Assembly (NCBI GenBank): GCA_050084515.1
Contig: CM114272.1
Coordinates: 41,540,001 to 41,604,000, forward strand
Direction of reading: 5' to 3'
DNA: 64,000 nt
From: Blasia pusilla
Taxonomy: Eukaryota > Marchantiophyta > Marchantiopsida > Blasiales
A program made the position numbers and the translations under genes. The notes below the pieces were generated by a model that saw only the letters and a list, made by a program, of their open reading frames with translations, searched no databases and was not told where the DNA came from. This document shows, piece by piece, positions 41,689-55,235 of the stretch; position 1 is the first letter of the stretch; each line of letters begins with the position of its first letter.

Positions 41689-44600
41689 CTCAATCTACTA
41701 GATTGAAATGAAACTCTTCTAAAATCTAAAAATTCTCAAATCTAAACATTTCACATGTCCATTTGGCATACTCTTGCCATCCATTCTAATCTTTGCAACT
41801 AAATATGAAAAGCACTTGCATAAGCAAGACTCCAACTTAACGGAGCAAAGTTAGCATCAAGGTTTGAATTAGGTAAATTTTCCTAGAGTGAAACTCCACC
41901 ATTATAAATTGAGATAGAGGTGGCAACACTAGAAAATGAATAAGAAAAAAAATAAAAACACATGAGAGAGGTGTATGGCATTGGGCCATTAGACTATGTT
42001 ACAAGCCATCTTTGACATCGCATGTTCTAGCCATAAAACATATGCTACCATTGTTTTGTAGGGTGGCAATAGCCTACCATAAAGAAAGACCATCACAACT
42101 TTCTTGGGTCCTCGCGCTCACAAACCTTCAACAAGTATATGGAACTTTCATTTGACACAATCTTGTGTCAAGCAAAACATAGATGAAGAATATTTCTAAT
42201 ATGTTCACGAAAAATAGTTTACGTGCAACCACATAAACCACCTATTTGCTCTTAGTGCACAATTTTGCATAGTATAAATTTTTACGGTCTAATACAATTT
42301 ACGATGCACACGCATCCATTTATGTATAAGACCAGAAGACTCAATATCTCAGTTTTGGATGTAGAAATCTATATCTTACAGAAAACTAGTAGTAGTGATG
42401 TACATAGCCTTATTGCAAAGAGGGATGCTCCCTAACAAGAGACAAGTAAGACTTCATTAGCCAAAACCATTGTTCCAGATTTGTGTAGACCATTTCAGTA
42501 CTTTCTGGAACGAGTAGCTCTAAACGACACGATAAATGAAGTCTTTCAACGTTCATTTAACATGGTAAATGACTTAATATTTTCAAAGGCCCTTTTGAAG
42601 TCCTTCTTGACTTCAAAGATGTGGTAGACATGCTCATTTGTTGTCTTGTGTAAATTTAGATAAATCTAGATGGAAAGAAAGGAATTTCAAATCTACATGT
42701 TGTTGTGTTGGGAGTTGCGCAATCAATCCTTCCAGAGGAGAATAGTACTTAACTACCACACTATCCATCTCTTCATCATTGCTTGCTAGGAAGTCTCCAG
42801 AAAGAAAGGTCGTTGATGGCTTTTACCCGTTAGAGTTAGTATATGAGGTATCTTTCTTTTCTCTCTGCCTTGAAGCATTTTGACTTCTACATCATTCACG
42901 TCACACTAATGAGCTTCAATGCACTACATCCATTTAGTTCATACAACAACAAGTGATAAATTGTGCAATTGTCATTTTCCATACAATAGAATACCATCAA
43001 AATAGATAATTAATGCAACAACTAGTAAGATACAAACAAATGGGATATCTCTCTAGGTTTGATCGTCATTACCAATGTACTACTTATAATCTTATACATG
43101 AAAGGGAAAACCTCTAAAATGATGATTATTGACCGTGTTAAAAAAACACATAAAACCATGAGTAAATTTTAAATCTTGATTAAGGAACATACAAAAAATC
43201 GTTACTCGTGTCGGAAATTAATTATCTTCCCTCTTGGTAGTCATTACTTAATGAGGACAGTTTCACAATAAGTGAGATTAATCACCTAGATTTCCATTCC
43301 CGCAAAAATTGTACACATCCCATGCAAACAATGCTCCGTAGCTCTCATGATACCTCACTCAATGCAATCCGTCTCAATCACATAGTACCAAGTAGGCTAG
43401 AATAAAGCTACTTCTGATTTCTAGTTTGGAAGCCTTGCTACTTCTATATTTTCAAGAAATTCAAAGACCTTGTTGAATTGTGCCTAGCCTGGTTCCTTCA
43501 CACAATTAACTAGGTCATTATGTCTCTCGTCATGCAACAGTTACTACATATTCACTACAATCCCTTAGCAAGCTAAATGGTAAGCAATTGCTATTCTCAA
43601 AAGACAACTCTAAATCAACTAACTGTACTTCCACGCTCGCACACGATGGAAACACTACACTCATAAGTGCTTTGAAACTCTTTCTTGCTTGAAATCTATC
43701 TCACATAAACACAAGAAGTACATATAGGTCATGAGCACATCACTCTCACTTTAGACTTAACACCAAAATGAAAGAAAATCATCTAAGAGGTTTGATATGA
43801 TAGCTAACCCATGTATGAGAAGCTCGTTGAGCTCCAACAAGAATGTGAATGAAGGAGCTTTTTTTTTTTATTAAAGTATATTTGCATCTAAAACTCCCCC
43901 TCTTTCTTCTAATATCCCATCGAATCAAGCTAGATATTTTGTATACCATCATAAGGCCTCACTCAAATTTTCTAAGCGCTTCGAGAAAATATAAAGGAAG
44001 TGCAATACTATTATTGAGTGTTAGGACTATGCTACGGTTCTAGCTCTGTTTGTTGTTGCTAATTGTGGAGTGCAAAGTTGACTATTTTGCTGAGCTCTTA
44101 CACTATTCTCATTATCAAGCCCACGAATGTGGCTAAGTTGAGAAATACCTAAACATATTTCGAGAGAAGTCCTTATTAGAAGCATCTAGGAGCATAATTG
44201 GCTTAACCTTGAGGCTACGTTAAACCTTCAAGTACCCATTTGCAAGAACATAACCATCCATACTTGGAGCAATATGCAGATGCTTCACAGATGAGCGCAA
44301 ATTAGCAATCTCATACATGATACTATGAAGGTTATGCATATTCAAGCATATTGCAATTTATTTAACAAAAGTTTCATGATGTAATTGAATTAAATAAACT
44401 TGAAGCTAATACAAATAATAGTGTACAGTGCCAAATGGGAATGTATGTTCATCTTCCATTACAAACAAGTAAGAGCTTGCATGCACATATTTCTCCAAAG
44501 AGAACACGTTATTGTCAGAGGAAAATAGCTTGCTTGCAACTAATTTGCAGAGCTCATAAGCAAGTTCGCTATTTGGTAATCCGTACTATGCAATAATAGA

Positions 44601-46744
44601 GAGGGCTTCCTTGAATTGTTAGATTGTAACCTCTGAAGTCAATATTCTATCACTAAAGTTATGACAAAAGACCAGGAGTATGCCAAACAAGAATCAGGGA
44701 GCTAGATGTATTCAGCGAATGACCTTATATGCTTTGAGGAAGTATTTGGCATGATGAAGTGAGAACTTCTTCGTTGTGTTGGTGCCTAGAAGGGTTGCAA
44801 ATTCATGAACCTGCCAGTGTAAAAAAATCTTCAGCCATATCAGTTCCCTACAATTGGAAGATTGTAATCAAAGGATACCCAAAAGCTTGAAAAACCATAT
44901 GTGAAAAGGAATGAGTATATCTTTTATATCTCCTTCAAATGTGTCTTAGCATAGGTAAGGCTCAAAAACATGTTCCCACTATTATTGTTGTTTGTAGAGC
45001 TCCAATGCCTCTAAAATGATTCCACTTTTGACAAGCTTATCTGCTTCTCTCTTCTCCATTAGATGATCCTTGTATATATCTTCTACACACCGCTCGCACG
45101 TCACGTAGAAGGAGATGATTCTAACTACGCATTGATGATTATCTTAATACCCAAAGTGTAATCATGGATCTATTGTTTGAGGATCCTTTGGATCTGAGTA
45201 GGTGCAGGAAAATGTAGCATCGATAGATAAATGAGAAAGACTCTCATACAAAGTCGAGCTTCATTCAATCAAATGGACCTTCTTCATAGTTGACACTAGT
45301 TGCTCCCATTTCCCGCTTGCTGCATTTGCTAGCTTTGCAGTTCTTATACTCAGTTGACCTCTATCTTACTTGGCTGTAGTTAATATTTTCTAGACATAAT
45401 ACACTAGTGCAACAACAATTCAGGTATGTCTCTTTACCACTACGAATTTCCTCTATGCTTTTTTGGTTTTTAGAGTTCTTACATGTGCAAATTTTTGAGT
45501 AGTCCCTGTTGCAAGTGATTCCTAAATCGAGCTTTATCCGAGTCATCTTTCTTGTGCAATAGTTTATCTCACTAGATCTATACAGACTACTGCATCTCCT
45601 ACATAACTAGGATATACTATTGTGAGGAAAGTGTTGTCCCTTCTTGTCGTGGGGTAAGCTGCTCTCCTACAACAAAGTCTCTTTGTTTACCATGCATCTT
45701 ATGGTGCCCTCACGCCTCTGATGTAAAGGCCAATTGTAGGCCACGGATGGCCAGTTACTCATCAAATATTGACTACATAGCTTCCTTCTTAAATATACCG
45801 ATCCTCTCCTTATTCATGTTGGACCTGGAACATCACACATAATAGAGCAATTTTCAGCCATCGTGCCTTCATTTATCTATGGTGCACAGTATTGTTGACA
45901 CCACTTATGAACTTCCACCAATCCTATCAACCAAACTATATCAAATCCTATATGATCAACTCTATAGTCTCAATGCTTAGTGCCATCATATTTATCGTTG
46001 TAGTGTGGCAGAGCATTGCCATCATTCAGAGTTTCGTATGCTCAACGTGGTACTTATCATACGCTTGCACTATGGCAGATGTCCATAACACACTATTTGA
46101 AAGTAGTACCATTGTTGTTGCAAAGTACTACCATGGTGTAGCCACGTTCTTGCTTTTGCCTCTGCAACTACTCTCCCTATTCCCATCTCTCACTGTAAAA
46201 TTGAGCTAAAGACACAATGACTTCACAATTATTTTTGCACGATCAACTAAGTTGATGCTATTGAGATCAATTACTATGCCGATGTACACGATTTATGCTG
46301 CACCAACTATTTGACCCTTAGACTATTATATATGTGTAGTATTCTTGCTCCCACATGATCCATAAGTCGGTAACAATTTTAGATTTAATCAATGTACATG
46401 ACCTCCTTGTCAATTTATTGACATGCTTTGTGTGGTCATATAAATTCAAAGACATAAGTAACTTCATTGAATACATTTCTTTTCAGTAGTGGGCCCATAA
46501 CATTAAATATTTGCTGTAACACTACCTATCTTACCCATCAAACACACTCCAGTAATGAGGATCAGAAAATTAATTGAGGTCCCACAACGAAGAGAGAGAT
46601 TGCGACGATGTAGAACAAGTGCAAGTTTGACGATTTCCAATGGAAGCAAGATTGTAAGGAAGCTTGTCATGAGAGTCTGGCCAGATATTGAGCCACTCCT
46701 AAGACATTGGGAAATTTAATGCTCATGCATGTCTTATAAAAGAC
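41689..46744. other. 5-kb AT-rich interval with no recognisable gene
   Basis: No frame longer than about 105 codons and no domain that I recognise on either strand. ORF 45892-46209 is hydrophobic but lacks conserved features. It may include decayed flanks of the Helitron fragment that follows. Confidence 0.45.
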
Positions 46745-49345
46745 ATGAGGTGTTGTGGTTATTGTGGGATAGTGTTATACAATACAAGCCAGTTAAGAAT
46801 GGAGGAGACCATTGCCCATATTCATCCCTCATATTCATTCTGTAATGGGTATATGTTAAAACATGTGCTATCTTGTCCCTCGAGGTTCTATGCATGTCAG
46901 CATTGTGTAGATGTTGGTGTTCAAACAACACATAACGTCTTCATAACACTTGCATATATGCGTGATATATTAGCAGTTGATCCACTTTATTTGGAGATGT
47001 TGTACATTGTTGATTCCAATGTAGGTATTGAGACTAAATAAAATGGTTTCCATAGGGGTTACTTTTAGATCGATTCACTTATTGATTCAGCATTTGTCAG
47101 CTGGAACTATCGACAGCTTGACCTCCCAGTCCTTGACTCTTTGTATAACATATCACAAAGGTTTGCTTGGTGAACCCAAATGTCAATGAACTATATTTAC
47201 ATTATGTACCGCTGATAGAGCTCCCTAGACTAGTTGTGGTGAGGTTGTCTTTCCATCTTCTTGTGTTGAAGCAATCTTACATGCGTCGCAAAAAAAGGGC
47301 CAGTTGACGCATGATGTGTCGGCCGATCCCCACAACACAGAGCTTAATGTCTTACAATATGTATAGTACACTCTACTGATTAAGAGGAGAAATTCATATG
47401 ATATTTTTTTTTAATGGAAGCATATACTTGAGAGAAAATGCCCACTACAGAGACCAATTTCTCAGCGATGTGAACGGCATATCATCCGACATCCGTCTCA
47501 CAATTGAGACATGTATCTTTCCTTTCTTATTTCCTTATTTAAGGGATATTTCATAGTTCAATCGTCCTTTATTGACTATCTCCGCTCCCGGACAAAGCAA
47601 ATATTCAATGTGTTCACACTATATTAGCCTTACTTTCTTGTTATACACCAACTACGTCAATCGATAACACTTGCTTCCTCCACCCGAACATGTATTCAAA
47701 ATCGTGAACTTGATCAGCTAAGACAAAGACAATCTGAACTTCCTAATGCATACCTCTATTCCTGACTATCTAGACATAACTTTAGTACCTAGATTCTAGG
47801 AAGTCCTTCATGGGCATCAATGACACTCAAGGGAGTTGAAGGCAACGATAACTAAGTGGGGTTATCTGACTTCTTCCTCACTCTAACTTTTGATGATGTC
47901 TCAGACACAAAATGGTAGGAAATTGGTGATATTGAGGTAGTTGTCCAAAGGCTCAATCCAAAGTTTTCATGGAGGGATGCACCTATTGAGTGTGTTGTAC
48001 TCTTCCATGTATGAGTGAAGATGTTCTTTACTAACTACACACTTGATGGCCCTAAGATACCTCATGAGATATAAGTTACAGGGCAAGGGTAGCCTACATT
48101 CACATATAATCTTGTGGCTTGACAATAGGGATATGGATCAGATTACATGTGAAATATGTTCTTACATTCCACAAGCACCTGATATCAACAATCTTCCAAC
48201 AAAGTTGGCGATAGTTGCAACCAAGTTGCATCGTTACGTCACTATAAAGCAACTTCATAACTGCAAACAAGGTGTGTGCCTAATGAAAAGAACAAGCAAC
48301 CATCCTCCTTATTGTCATATGGGGTTTTCTGCTGCCCCTAACTATGAGCTACTCTCAATTATAGATAACAAGACCCTTAAGCGGATCTACTACCGACCTG
48401 GTGAGGAGCATCAAAACGTAAATCCATATCATCCACATGTACTTCTCTTATGGGGGTCCCATATGAATCTACAAAGGGTTACAAATGTTCAGTGGTCTTT
48501 CTACCTTCTTAAGTATGCTCTCAAGTGCAACCCTAGAGTGCCTTAACCATTACTATTGAATGTACACGATGTCTACGACTAGAATGTTTAGACGAGGTCA
48601 GATTGAAATTAATATCACGTCTTGTCCTGAATAGATCGGTATCAACTATTGAACGATACTCTACAAAAATGCAACTACATTTTGCATCCATCCAACTATC
48701 CCTTACTCTCACCAGCTACATTGTTTGTCTGAGTTATCCTTCTAATAGTTTTGGTCTGACTACAAGACTTGCACAAAGAGCAATACGCTTCTTGTTGGGG
48801 GTGACTCCATTGGGAACTTTGTGTACAAGACAAATTTCCTAGTGCGCTTTATTGAGTTTCATCCTCTACATCAATGGAACAAGTTTTTTAACAATACCCT
48901 ATTATCGCACGTCGCCTTTAGATCTTAATCAGAGCTATGAAGTGTTGTCCACCACAAGTGGTCCTAACTTCATGAATGGGTCTACATGGGTATATTCATA
49001 AATTTTGATTCTATTGTTGATGAGAGTAAGAAGCATCATGTAGCCAATTTATGGAGTGAAGTTCAAACTCGAGAATCAAAATTGTTTCCAAAGTCCTCGA
49101 TCTCATCCAACCATTTCTACGCTTTGACATAACACCAGGTATGTAGTCTGTAGAGCAAGAGCAAGTTGGTGGTCCAAGCTTGAATACTACTCCATAGGGT
49201 TGTATTCCCTTGTGTTTTGAGACTTTAAATGCAAAGCAACTTTAGTTGTATCATACACTTAAGGATCAGACGTCAAGTCTAGTCATGCTCACATATCCAC
49301 TAGGTTATGGAAAAACAATTTTCATCAACTTTATGAAAAGTTATC
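46745..49345 (+). mobile_element. Helitron remnant (Rep/helicase pieces)
   Basis: In order on the plus strand are a Cys/His-rich N-terminal piece (46745-47041; CCGYCGIVLYN, CPSRFYACQHC), a Rep-like piece (48043-48546), a weak continuation (48603-48842) and a Walker A-like PLGYGKTIFINFM (about 49299-49340). The order matches Helitron RepHel proteins. It is cut off on the right by gypsy copy D. Termini (TC...CTRR) were not found. Confidence 0.5.
48043..48546 (+). pseudogene. Helitron Rep-like domain with HUH motif
   Basis: The 167-codon frame has GKGSLHSHIILW, whose His19-Ser-His21 fits the HUH metal-binding motif of Helitron replication initiators. Near the C-terminus, NPYHPHVLLLWGSHMN then VQWSFYLLKYALK resembles the Helitron block NPxLLxxxxxHxNVE…KYLxKY. 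It would nick DNA for rolling-circle transposition. Flanking frames are broken. Confidence 0.55.
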
Positions 49346-49705
49346 GGAACTTCCGATGTATCACAACTTTGCTAACAACTATGTAAATGATACACATCAC
49401 TACACAACATACATCGGTGTCATCGAACACACACACAAACACACACGATCCCATGCTAACTCATGGCATCCATACATAGAGGCGAGAAGTACCAAAATAT
49501 CTCCAATCGCCCTCCTAGTTGGTGGTTAGATCCCTCTAATTCCAGATAGCCATCTATCCCTACCTACCATGACATACATCTCTAGGAAGCTAAGAGCAAA
49601 AAGGCCTGGTGCTCATGTGGCCCCATCGTCAGTCACCTTCCTGTCATCCATGTCACACAAAAAGTCGGAATCGAAACCTACCTAGTATCTCCTCTATGTA
49701 CTTGT

Positions 49706-50960
49706 GGGACATATCCATCGTCTTGGAAGAACCCTAGTGAGAGGTGGCGTTAGACATGCCATATGCCAACCTCTCGAACATCCATCACAGACTAGCATCG
49801 TGGCCGCACCACGGGAGAACCACACAACATACAACGCAAGCCTGCAGGAACTACTGCTAAGCTTGGATCTACTGTACCATCAATGTTAGGAAGGTGACAT
49901 GGCGCACAATTACGCACATGGTCCTTCCATACCATACCATCGCGTCCCTCTAGCAAGAGAACATCGGATGGCAAAACATCTCACACTCTCAGGATAGTGG
50001 GCCTTGCAGTCACATCCAACGTCGTCGGTGCCTTCTGCTGCAAGTAGACATAATCTCCCTGATGAAACCTCCGGATAGTTGATTGATAACCACCACCCCA
50101 AATAGTCGCATACCTCAATGTATCCTGATGTTGCGCAATCGCCAAGTTCTCGAACGCCATGGGCATCATTCTCCGAAACAACTCATCTCTCTGAGAACAT
50201 GCTCGCATCCATACATCCGAGTCACCAAGGTCTAGCACCTCACCAGCATCTCAACGAATGGCCGTAGGTAAATCTGGCTCTCGGCCATAAAGTAGCAAGT
50301 ACGGTGAAAAAGACGCTAAGGATGCCTGCCTGTTGAATTTGTATCCCATCGCCAACCAAGGCAACTAGAGGTCCCAATCTCTTAGGTGACCTCTCTGCAA
50401 GCCATACTTGGGTAAACCCCTCTTCACCATATGCACAACTCTCTTTGCTAATCCATATGTCTCGGGATGATCTCGCGAAGTCGTGTGGTGGTCGATCAAC
50501 GCCTGATCACACAAGGTCTGGAACTCACCGCAAAACTCGATACCTTGGTCTGTCAACACCTCAACCGATGCACCATAATGATTCAACACTCTATTAAGGA
50601 AGGAATAATCTACTCCCTCACTCGCTTTGTCAGGAAATGCAACCAAATCGATCCACTTCCAGAAGTGCTCGACCATCACCATCACATAACGACTGTGACG
50701 CTCCGTCAAAGGCAAAGGTCCTGCAAAATCCAAACTCCATCTTTACCCTAAGCCCATGATTGGTAATGGATGCAACTGTGGAGTCAGAGCATTGAACGAT
50801 GCTCGGACCCGATCACACACCATGCACCTGGCAACAAATTGTTGAACGTCAGTCTGCATGCCTTACCACCAATACTGAATCTGGAGCAAGCAGCACGTCG
50901 ACTTCACCCCAAAGTGACCCAACTCCTTGTGGGTATGCTGCACTAGTCGTGCTCTCTGCA
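49706..50960 (-). pseudogene. pol: Integrase with PHD finger (copy D)
   Basis: Core ORF 50365-50733 holds MDFAGPLPL, the second catalytic Asp in LTDQGIEF, and GLAKRVV, where Glu has become Lys. ORF 49981-50238 has GDYVYLQQ. The PHD finger (49706-49832) reads CMLC, a one-base deletion, VCDGCSRGWHMAC, then RWICPTS, whose last Cys has become Ser before TAG. The HHCC zinc block HTHKELGHFG is at about 50915. Confidence 0.8.
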
Positions 50961-52230
50961 AAGGATGCAACACTACGCGTACTGTGCCATCCTCCCAAAC
51001 CCTCAAAACATGTGTCCCCTCCCAACAGAACCGTCTGGCCCCCTGTAGGATCCGATCTTGCTCTCTAGCATCCACGGTGCTCAAAACGCTACCTGTATGA
51101 AGGTACTCCAAGACAACTCCATCATCATGAATATCTCGGCCACTTGTCGTCTCCTCACTGGCCTTGGGATCCAAGGAGTCTCCACACTCTGGCTCTCCAT
51201 AGCCAACATGCCTAAATAGGCTGACGCGTGCCATCATGGCACTCACTCCTTATCACTCTCTCCATGCCATCGAGCTCCGGGCGCATCTTGTTGACTCGGG
51301 CATGGGTTACGACTCAACCCATCTGCATCCTAGTTGAGCATCCCAGGTCTATGTACCACCTGAAAATCATACTCCTGCAACAACACAGCCCATCTCGCAA
51401 GCTTCCCTGTAAGCTTGTCGAACTCCATCAACCACTTCAGTGGTTGATGATCGATGATGATGGTAAAGGGGTTGCGAATAAGTAACACCTGAAATGTTTG
51501 ACCCACACACCGCAACCAAGCACTCACCCTCATACGAGCTGTACTTTGCCTCTGCAGCGTTGCTCGAGCGACTAGCGTAAGCCATCACGAACTCTCTACC
51601 TGCATCATCATGCTGGGTGAGCACCGCTCCAAGCCCTAACATGCTCCAATGTGTGTGCAATTGGAAAGGACGCCCCTGATCGGTCTCCTCAAGATGGGCG
51701 CGGACGTCAACCTGTCCTTGAGCAACTGAAATGCTCACTCCTGCTCATCCCCCCAATGCCACTCATGATGCACCTTGGTCAACAAGGTCGTGACCATAAT
51801 CAAATCAATCCCTTGACGTATCGCCGATAGAAGTTCACCAATCCCATGAATGCGCGAACACGGCTCACATCTGTAGGGTGTGGAATCCATGAAATAGCCT
51901 CTACCTTTGTCTGCTACACACCAAGGCCCTTTGGGTATATCGTATGACCCAAGTACTCAATCTGGTCGAAGAAGAACTTGCATTTGCGTGGATGTAGCTT
52001 CAGCCCATGTAATTTCAATCGTCAAAACACCTCCTCTAGATGTCGCTCATGCTCCTCAACCGTGGCGCTAAAGACTACGATGTCATCAATATAACACCTA
52101 GCAAAATCCAGACCAGCCAAGATCCTATCCATGACCCTCTGAAACTCAGCCGGGGCGTTCTTTAACCCAAATGGTAAGAATCGCCACTGGTACAAAAAAT
52201 CCTTCCATGTGAGGATCGATGCCCTAAAAT
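50961..52230 (-). pseudogene. pol: RNase H and C-terminal RT remnant (copy D)
   Basis: ORF 51367-51738 carries FQLHTHWSMLGLGAVLTQHDD, VMAYASRSSNAAEAKYSSYEGE. ORF 51330-51533 carries DHQPLKWLMEFDKLTGKLARWA. RT blocks (a YIDDI-region match at about 52085-52100 and an FLPFGLKN match near 52175) follow in broken frames. This copy shows what copy B lost. Confidence 0.75.
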
Positions 52231-52689
52231 GCTAAACATAAAAGCGCTCCTATAACTCCTAAGGAACTGATGTATCGGCGCCGCTCTCCTCCTATCAATT
52301 GAGGGCCCATATCGGCTCCCAAGTCTCCATCGTGACTACGGTAGGACTCTCCGGTAGCGGGTATCGGTGGTTGCTATGGTGCAAACTGTCTCGAACAACA
52401 ACACTCGACCGCTCTCCTACATAGCCCAATCAGAACTTTGATCTCCTCCACATGCAATGCCCGAAACCACGCTCAATGCTGTGGCTATCATCTCCTGATG
52501 TACATACAAAACATCCCAAGAAGTCCAAGGATGTCTCTCTCGATCTCCCCTAGTGTGTAGATCTCCTCGGGTCTCGCCCCTAGCCATTGCCTCCATCGTC
52601 TCGATAGGTATGGGGCTCACCAACGCAACCGCTATGATCTATCGCGATCTCGTACGACGCTGCTCAGCCACTCCCAAGCTGAGGATCCA

Positions 52690-53312
52690 TGTCAATCAGT
52701 TCATGTCCATCACTTGACCCAAGACATGGCGTCGTGATGCCTCTGACATTGATGGTACTGTCGTCACTCTTGTGGGAAATCCCATTGCTCGCTCTCTCTT
52801 GTTGGCGCTGGGCTCCACCAACCGCTGAACCTGGTCATCCCAAACCAAGCCAGGACCAGACTCCTTGTATGCATAAGAAGCGGGAAAACTCACAAACGTG
52901 GGCAAGGCTGCCCGCGGCCTGCCTACTCTGTTGACCACAGTCAACGGTGGTCGATCTTCGTGCCTCATTGTCTATGATTGACAACCTGGATCCAGAACGG
53001 AATCCACTAAAAATTGGGAGGGGCACTCCACTCTCGCATACACCCTCTGTAACACCGTATGGGGCACCAAGTTGGTCCACCATAGACGCGGGCGATGGGC
53101 TCTAGAACCTATACTCGCCGCATCCAAGAACACTCCTGGGCCGATCCAAGCACGCACCTGATGAGCACTCGTCACCACCCGTGACCTGGAGTCTCCTAAG
53201 ATCGGCACATTTTCCAGAATGTAGGCTGGACAACAAGATTGGTGCTCTTGCAAGTGCCTTAAGATCCTCACCATCTCCCAAAACAACCTAGACCGAGTGT
53301 CATTCAACCCAA
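52690..53312 (-). pseudogene. C5 methyltransferase, C-terminal half (copy D)
   Basis: ORF 52972-53439 contains RSRLFWEMVRILRHLQEHQ, motif VI ENVPILGD and motif VIII HRPRLWWTNL. ORF 52696-52968 continues ALPTFVSFPASYAYKE, then motif IX-X ERAMGFPTRV and RRHVLGQVMDMN. It has no insertion at the site where copy A carries its hairpin, so it shows the uninterrupted C-terminus. Motifs I and IV are lost at the 5' truncation. Confidence 0.82.
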
Positions 53313-54054
53313 CGAGGTCCAAGTTGTCTCCATTTCCATCTTCAGTCGGAGGAGGAAAGCTTGATCTTCCAAGGTCTAAATCCCGAAGAAGTGTAACTTC
53401 ATCTTCTGGTTCTGCCTCTTCATCAAGATGAGTTTCCATGTTCTAGATGGAAATGACATCTTTCTTCCAGATTTGGGTTTCTTTCACCCAAGGTGTATTC
53501 CACCACCTTATATCAATCCCTGATGTATGTAAATTCATCTCTAATCTTATGTAAAGATTTTAAGCCTTCCACAAACCCCGCTTCAAGACATCCACAACAA
53601 GTTCATTTGTGACAATACAACTGTAATCCTCCAAAATCATTGGTAACTGGCATGGAAGGAGAGGATGTAAGTCATGCCAAATATGGTCCATTTTCTTGTG
53701 AGCCCTTCCCAATTTCAACCCTTCTACACCATACTCTAATGCAGTAATTATGTTTAAACCTGAGACTAAATCCATCAAAACTCCAAAATCATAATTCCGC
53801 TCATGACCCGCCATTCCTCCAAATTTAGAAAAGAAGATTTCACAACAATTTGATCCTCTTAGATGAAGAGGAACAGGAAGGGAGGGATATTTGTCTCTAA
53901 AGAGACAATTCAATAGCACAACGTAGTGACATGACATATTCACATCATGAAATGCTTGCAGACTAATCATGTTCTTTTCAGAATATGTATCACTACGTAT
54001 TTTCAACCACAACCTCCATACTCGTAGGCATGATGTGATTTTCAAACAAAGCAT
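53313..54054 (-). pseudogene. Unrecognised transposon-like gene, 3' part
   Basis: ORF 53560-54054 (164 codons) has LPVPLHLRGSNCCEIFFSKF then GGMAGHERNYDFGVLMDLV, a GSxCCExFFS-type arrangement. I associate this with repetitive eukaryotic gene families but cannot name it. From 53450 to 53313 the strand encodes an acidic stretch that reads in frame into the truncated methyltransferase of copy D. It is probably the last exons of the minus-strand gene spanning to 55919. Confidence 0.4.
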
Positions 54055-54412
54055 GATTCAAGTCCATAAATCATATTTCAGAAAATCATGGGAAAGAAAA
54101 ATATCAAGGTTATCAATATTTATCGATAGATATATCTCTGTATCCAAAGTTCTCTCCTGTAGAGCATCTTCACGTGTTTGCAAGTCATGAAGACAAGCTT
54201 GCACTCCTCTACTTGCAACTCTCTAGGAAGAGGCCCAATTTTGTATGTCCCTTCTTCTTGTATCATCAAATTAATGTTAGATGATGTTGCTTGTTTGGAT
54301 AAAGGTTGTAGAACAATTGTACATGTTCTAAAGACGCTATGTAAGAACCTAACATAATTGGATGGTTTGCTCTATCTAATGGACTTAACAATATCTTCCC
54401 ACAATAAGGATC

Positions 54413-54868
54413 TTAATCACCAAACCCTCCACAATCCCCATTAGGAAATTCACGTACAGTGAATCCCCACCCTGCCCAATTCAGACCCTTACGAGGATGA
54501 TCCCAATATGGTCCTCTACCCATATAATCCTCAAGCACAAGCTTACGCATTTGTGCATCACCATCAAAAGCATTCCCAATAACAAGGCCTAACGATTCCC
54601 TACAATATGCATCCCACATGGTTTTCATATCCTCTCATTGAGCCCTTACCCAATTTGTTGTAAACCCATTACATATGCAGGTTGCATAAACAACTAGTTT
54701 GGGAAGTTTCTCATATAGAGGATTTACAACAATTACACGAGCATAAACATCAATTATATGACTCTCAAATGTGGACATGATTTTCTCATATCCCTCATAT
54801 CCCTCTCCAACCAGTACTTCCAAGCCCAAACTACATTGATGTTTTTCAGATGGACCAAAAAAACCCAA
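54413..54868 (-). pseudogene. Unrecognised transposon-like gene, middle exon
   Basis: One frame through 54868-54413 with a single stop at 54635-54637. It contains LGLVIGNAFDGDAQMRKLVLEDY and LNWAGWGFTVREFPNGDCGGF. The GxxxDGDxxxRKLxLEDY block looks like a conserved enzyme-like core. I do not know its family. Its composition and frame length support a real decayed exon. Confidence 0.4.
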
Positions 54869-55235
54869 CAGAGTATGCCACTTTGATTCCCACTTGCCAT
54901 AAAGAGAAAAAGAAAATTGAGATTATGTTCAAAAGGGGGTACAAAGAGACTTCAAAATCAAGGTATGCCTTATGATTCAAGTAATCAAATAGTTGAATGT
55001 AATGGAAAGTGTTTAAGAAACTACCTCACACGACCTTTCACCCTGGTTTTGTCTCCAACAAACACCAGAGGGACATCCCCCATGATGCCATTTCTCTCCT
55101 TTGCTGTAGTCAATATCCTTCCCACTTCTTAAAAAACCTCTGATCTAATGCGACATCGGAACGGAACAAAAATTCTTCTTTCTCATTTTAATGTACTTAA
55201 ACTTGGTCCCATACGGTTCAATGCTAGGCATCTTG

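Larger units (their letters stand above)
49395..53312 (-). mobile_element. Ty3/gypsy-methyltransferase copy D (minus strand)
   Basis: Read right to left: the C-terminal half of the methyltransferase, a linker, a remnant of RT, RNase H, integrase with PHD finger, a polypurine tract (AGGAGGGCGA) and the terminal repeat at 49395-49500. It is 5'-truncated within the methyltransferase at about 53312. Roughly 400 bp of RT are missing at about 52230-52240, compared with copy B. Confidence 0.82.

Noticed and set aside
45892-46209. Possible membrane protein
   Set aside because: The hydrophobic stretches come from AT-rich sequence; there is no conserved motif, no supporting neighbour and no start context.
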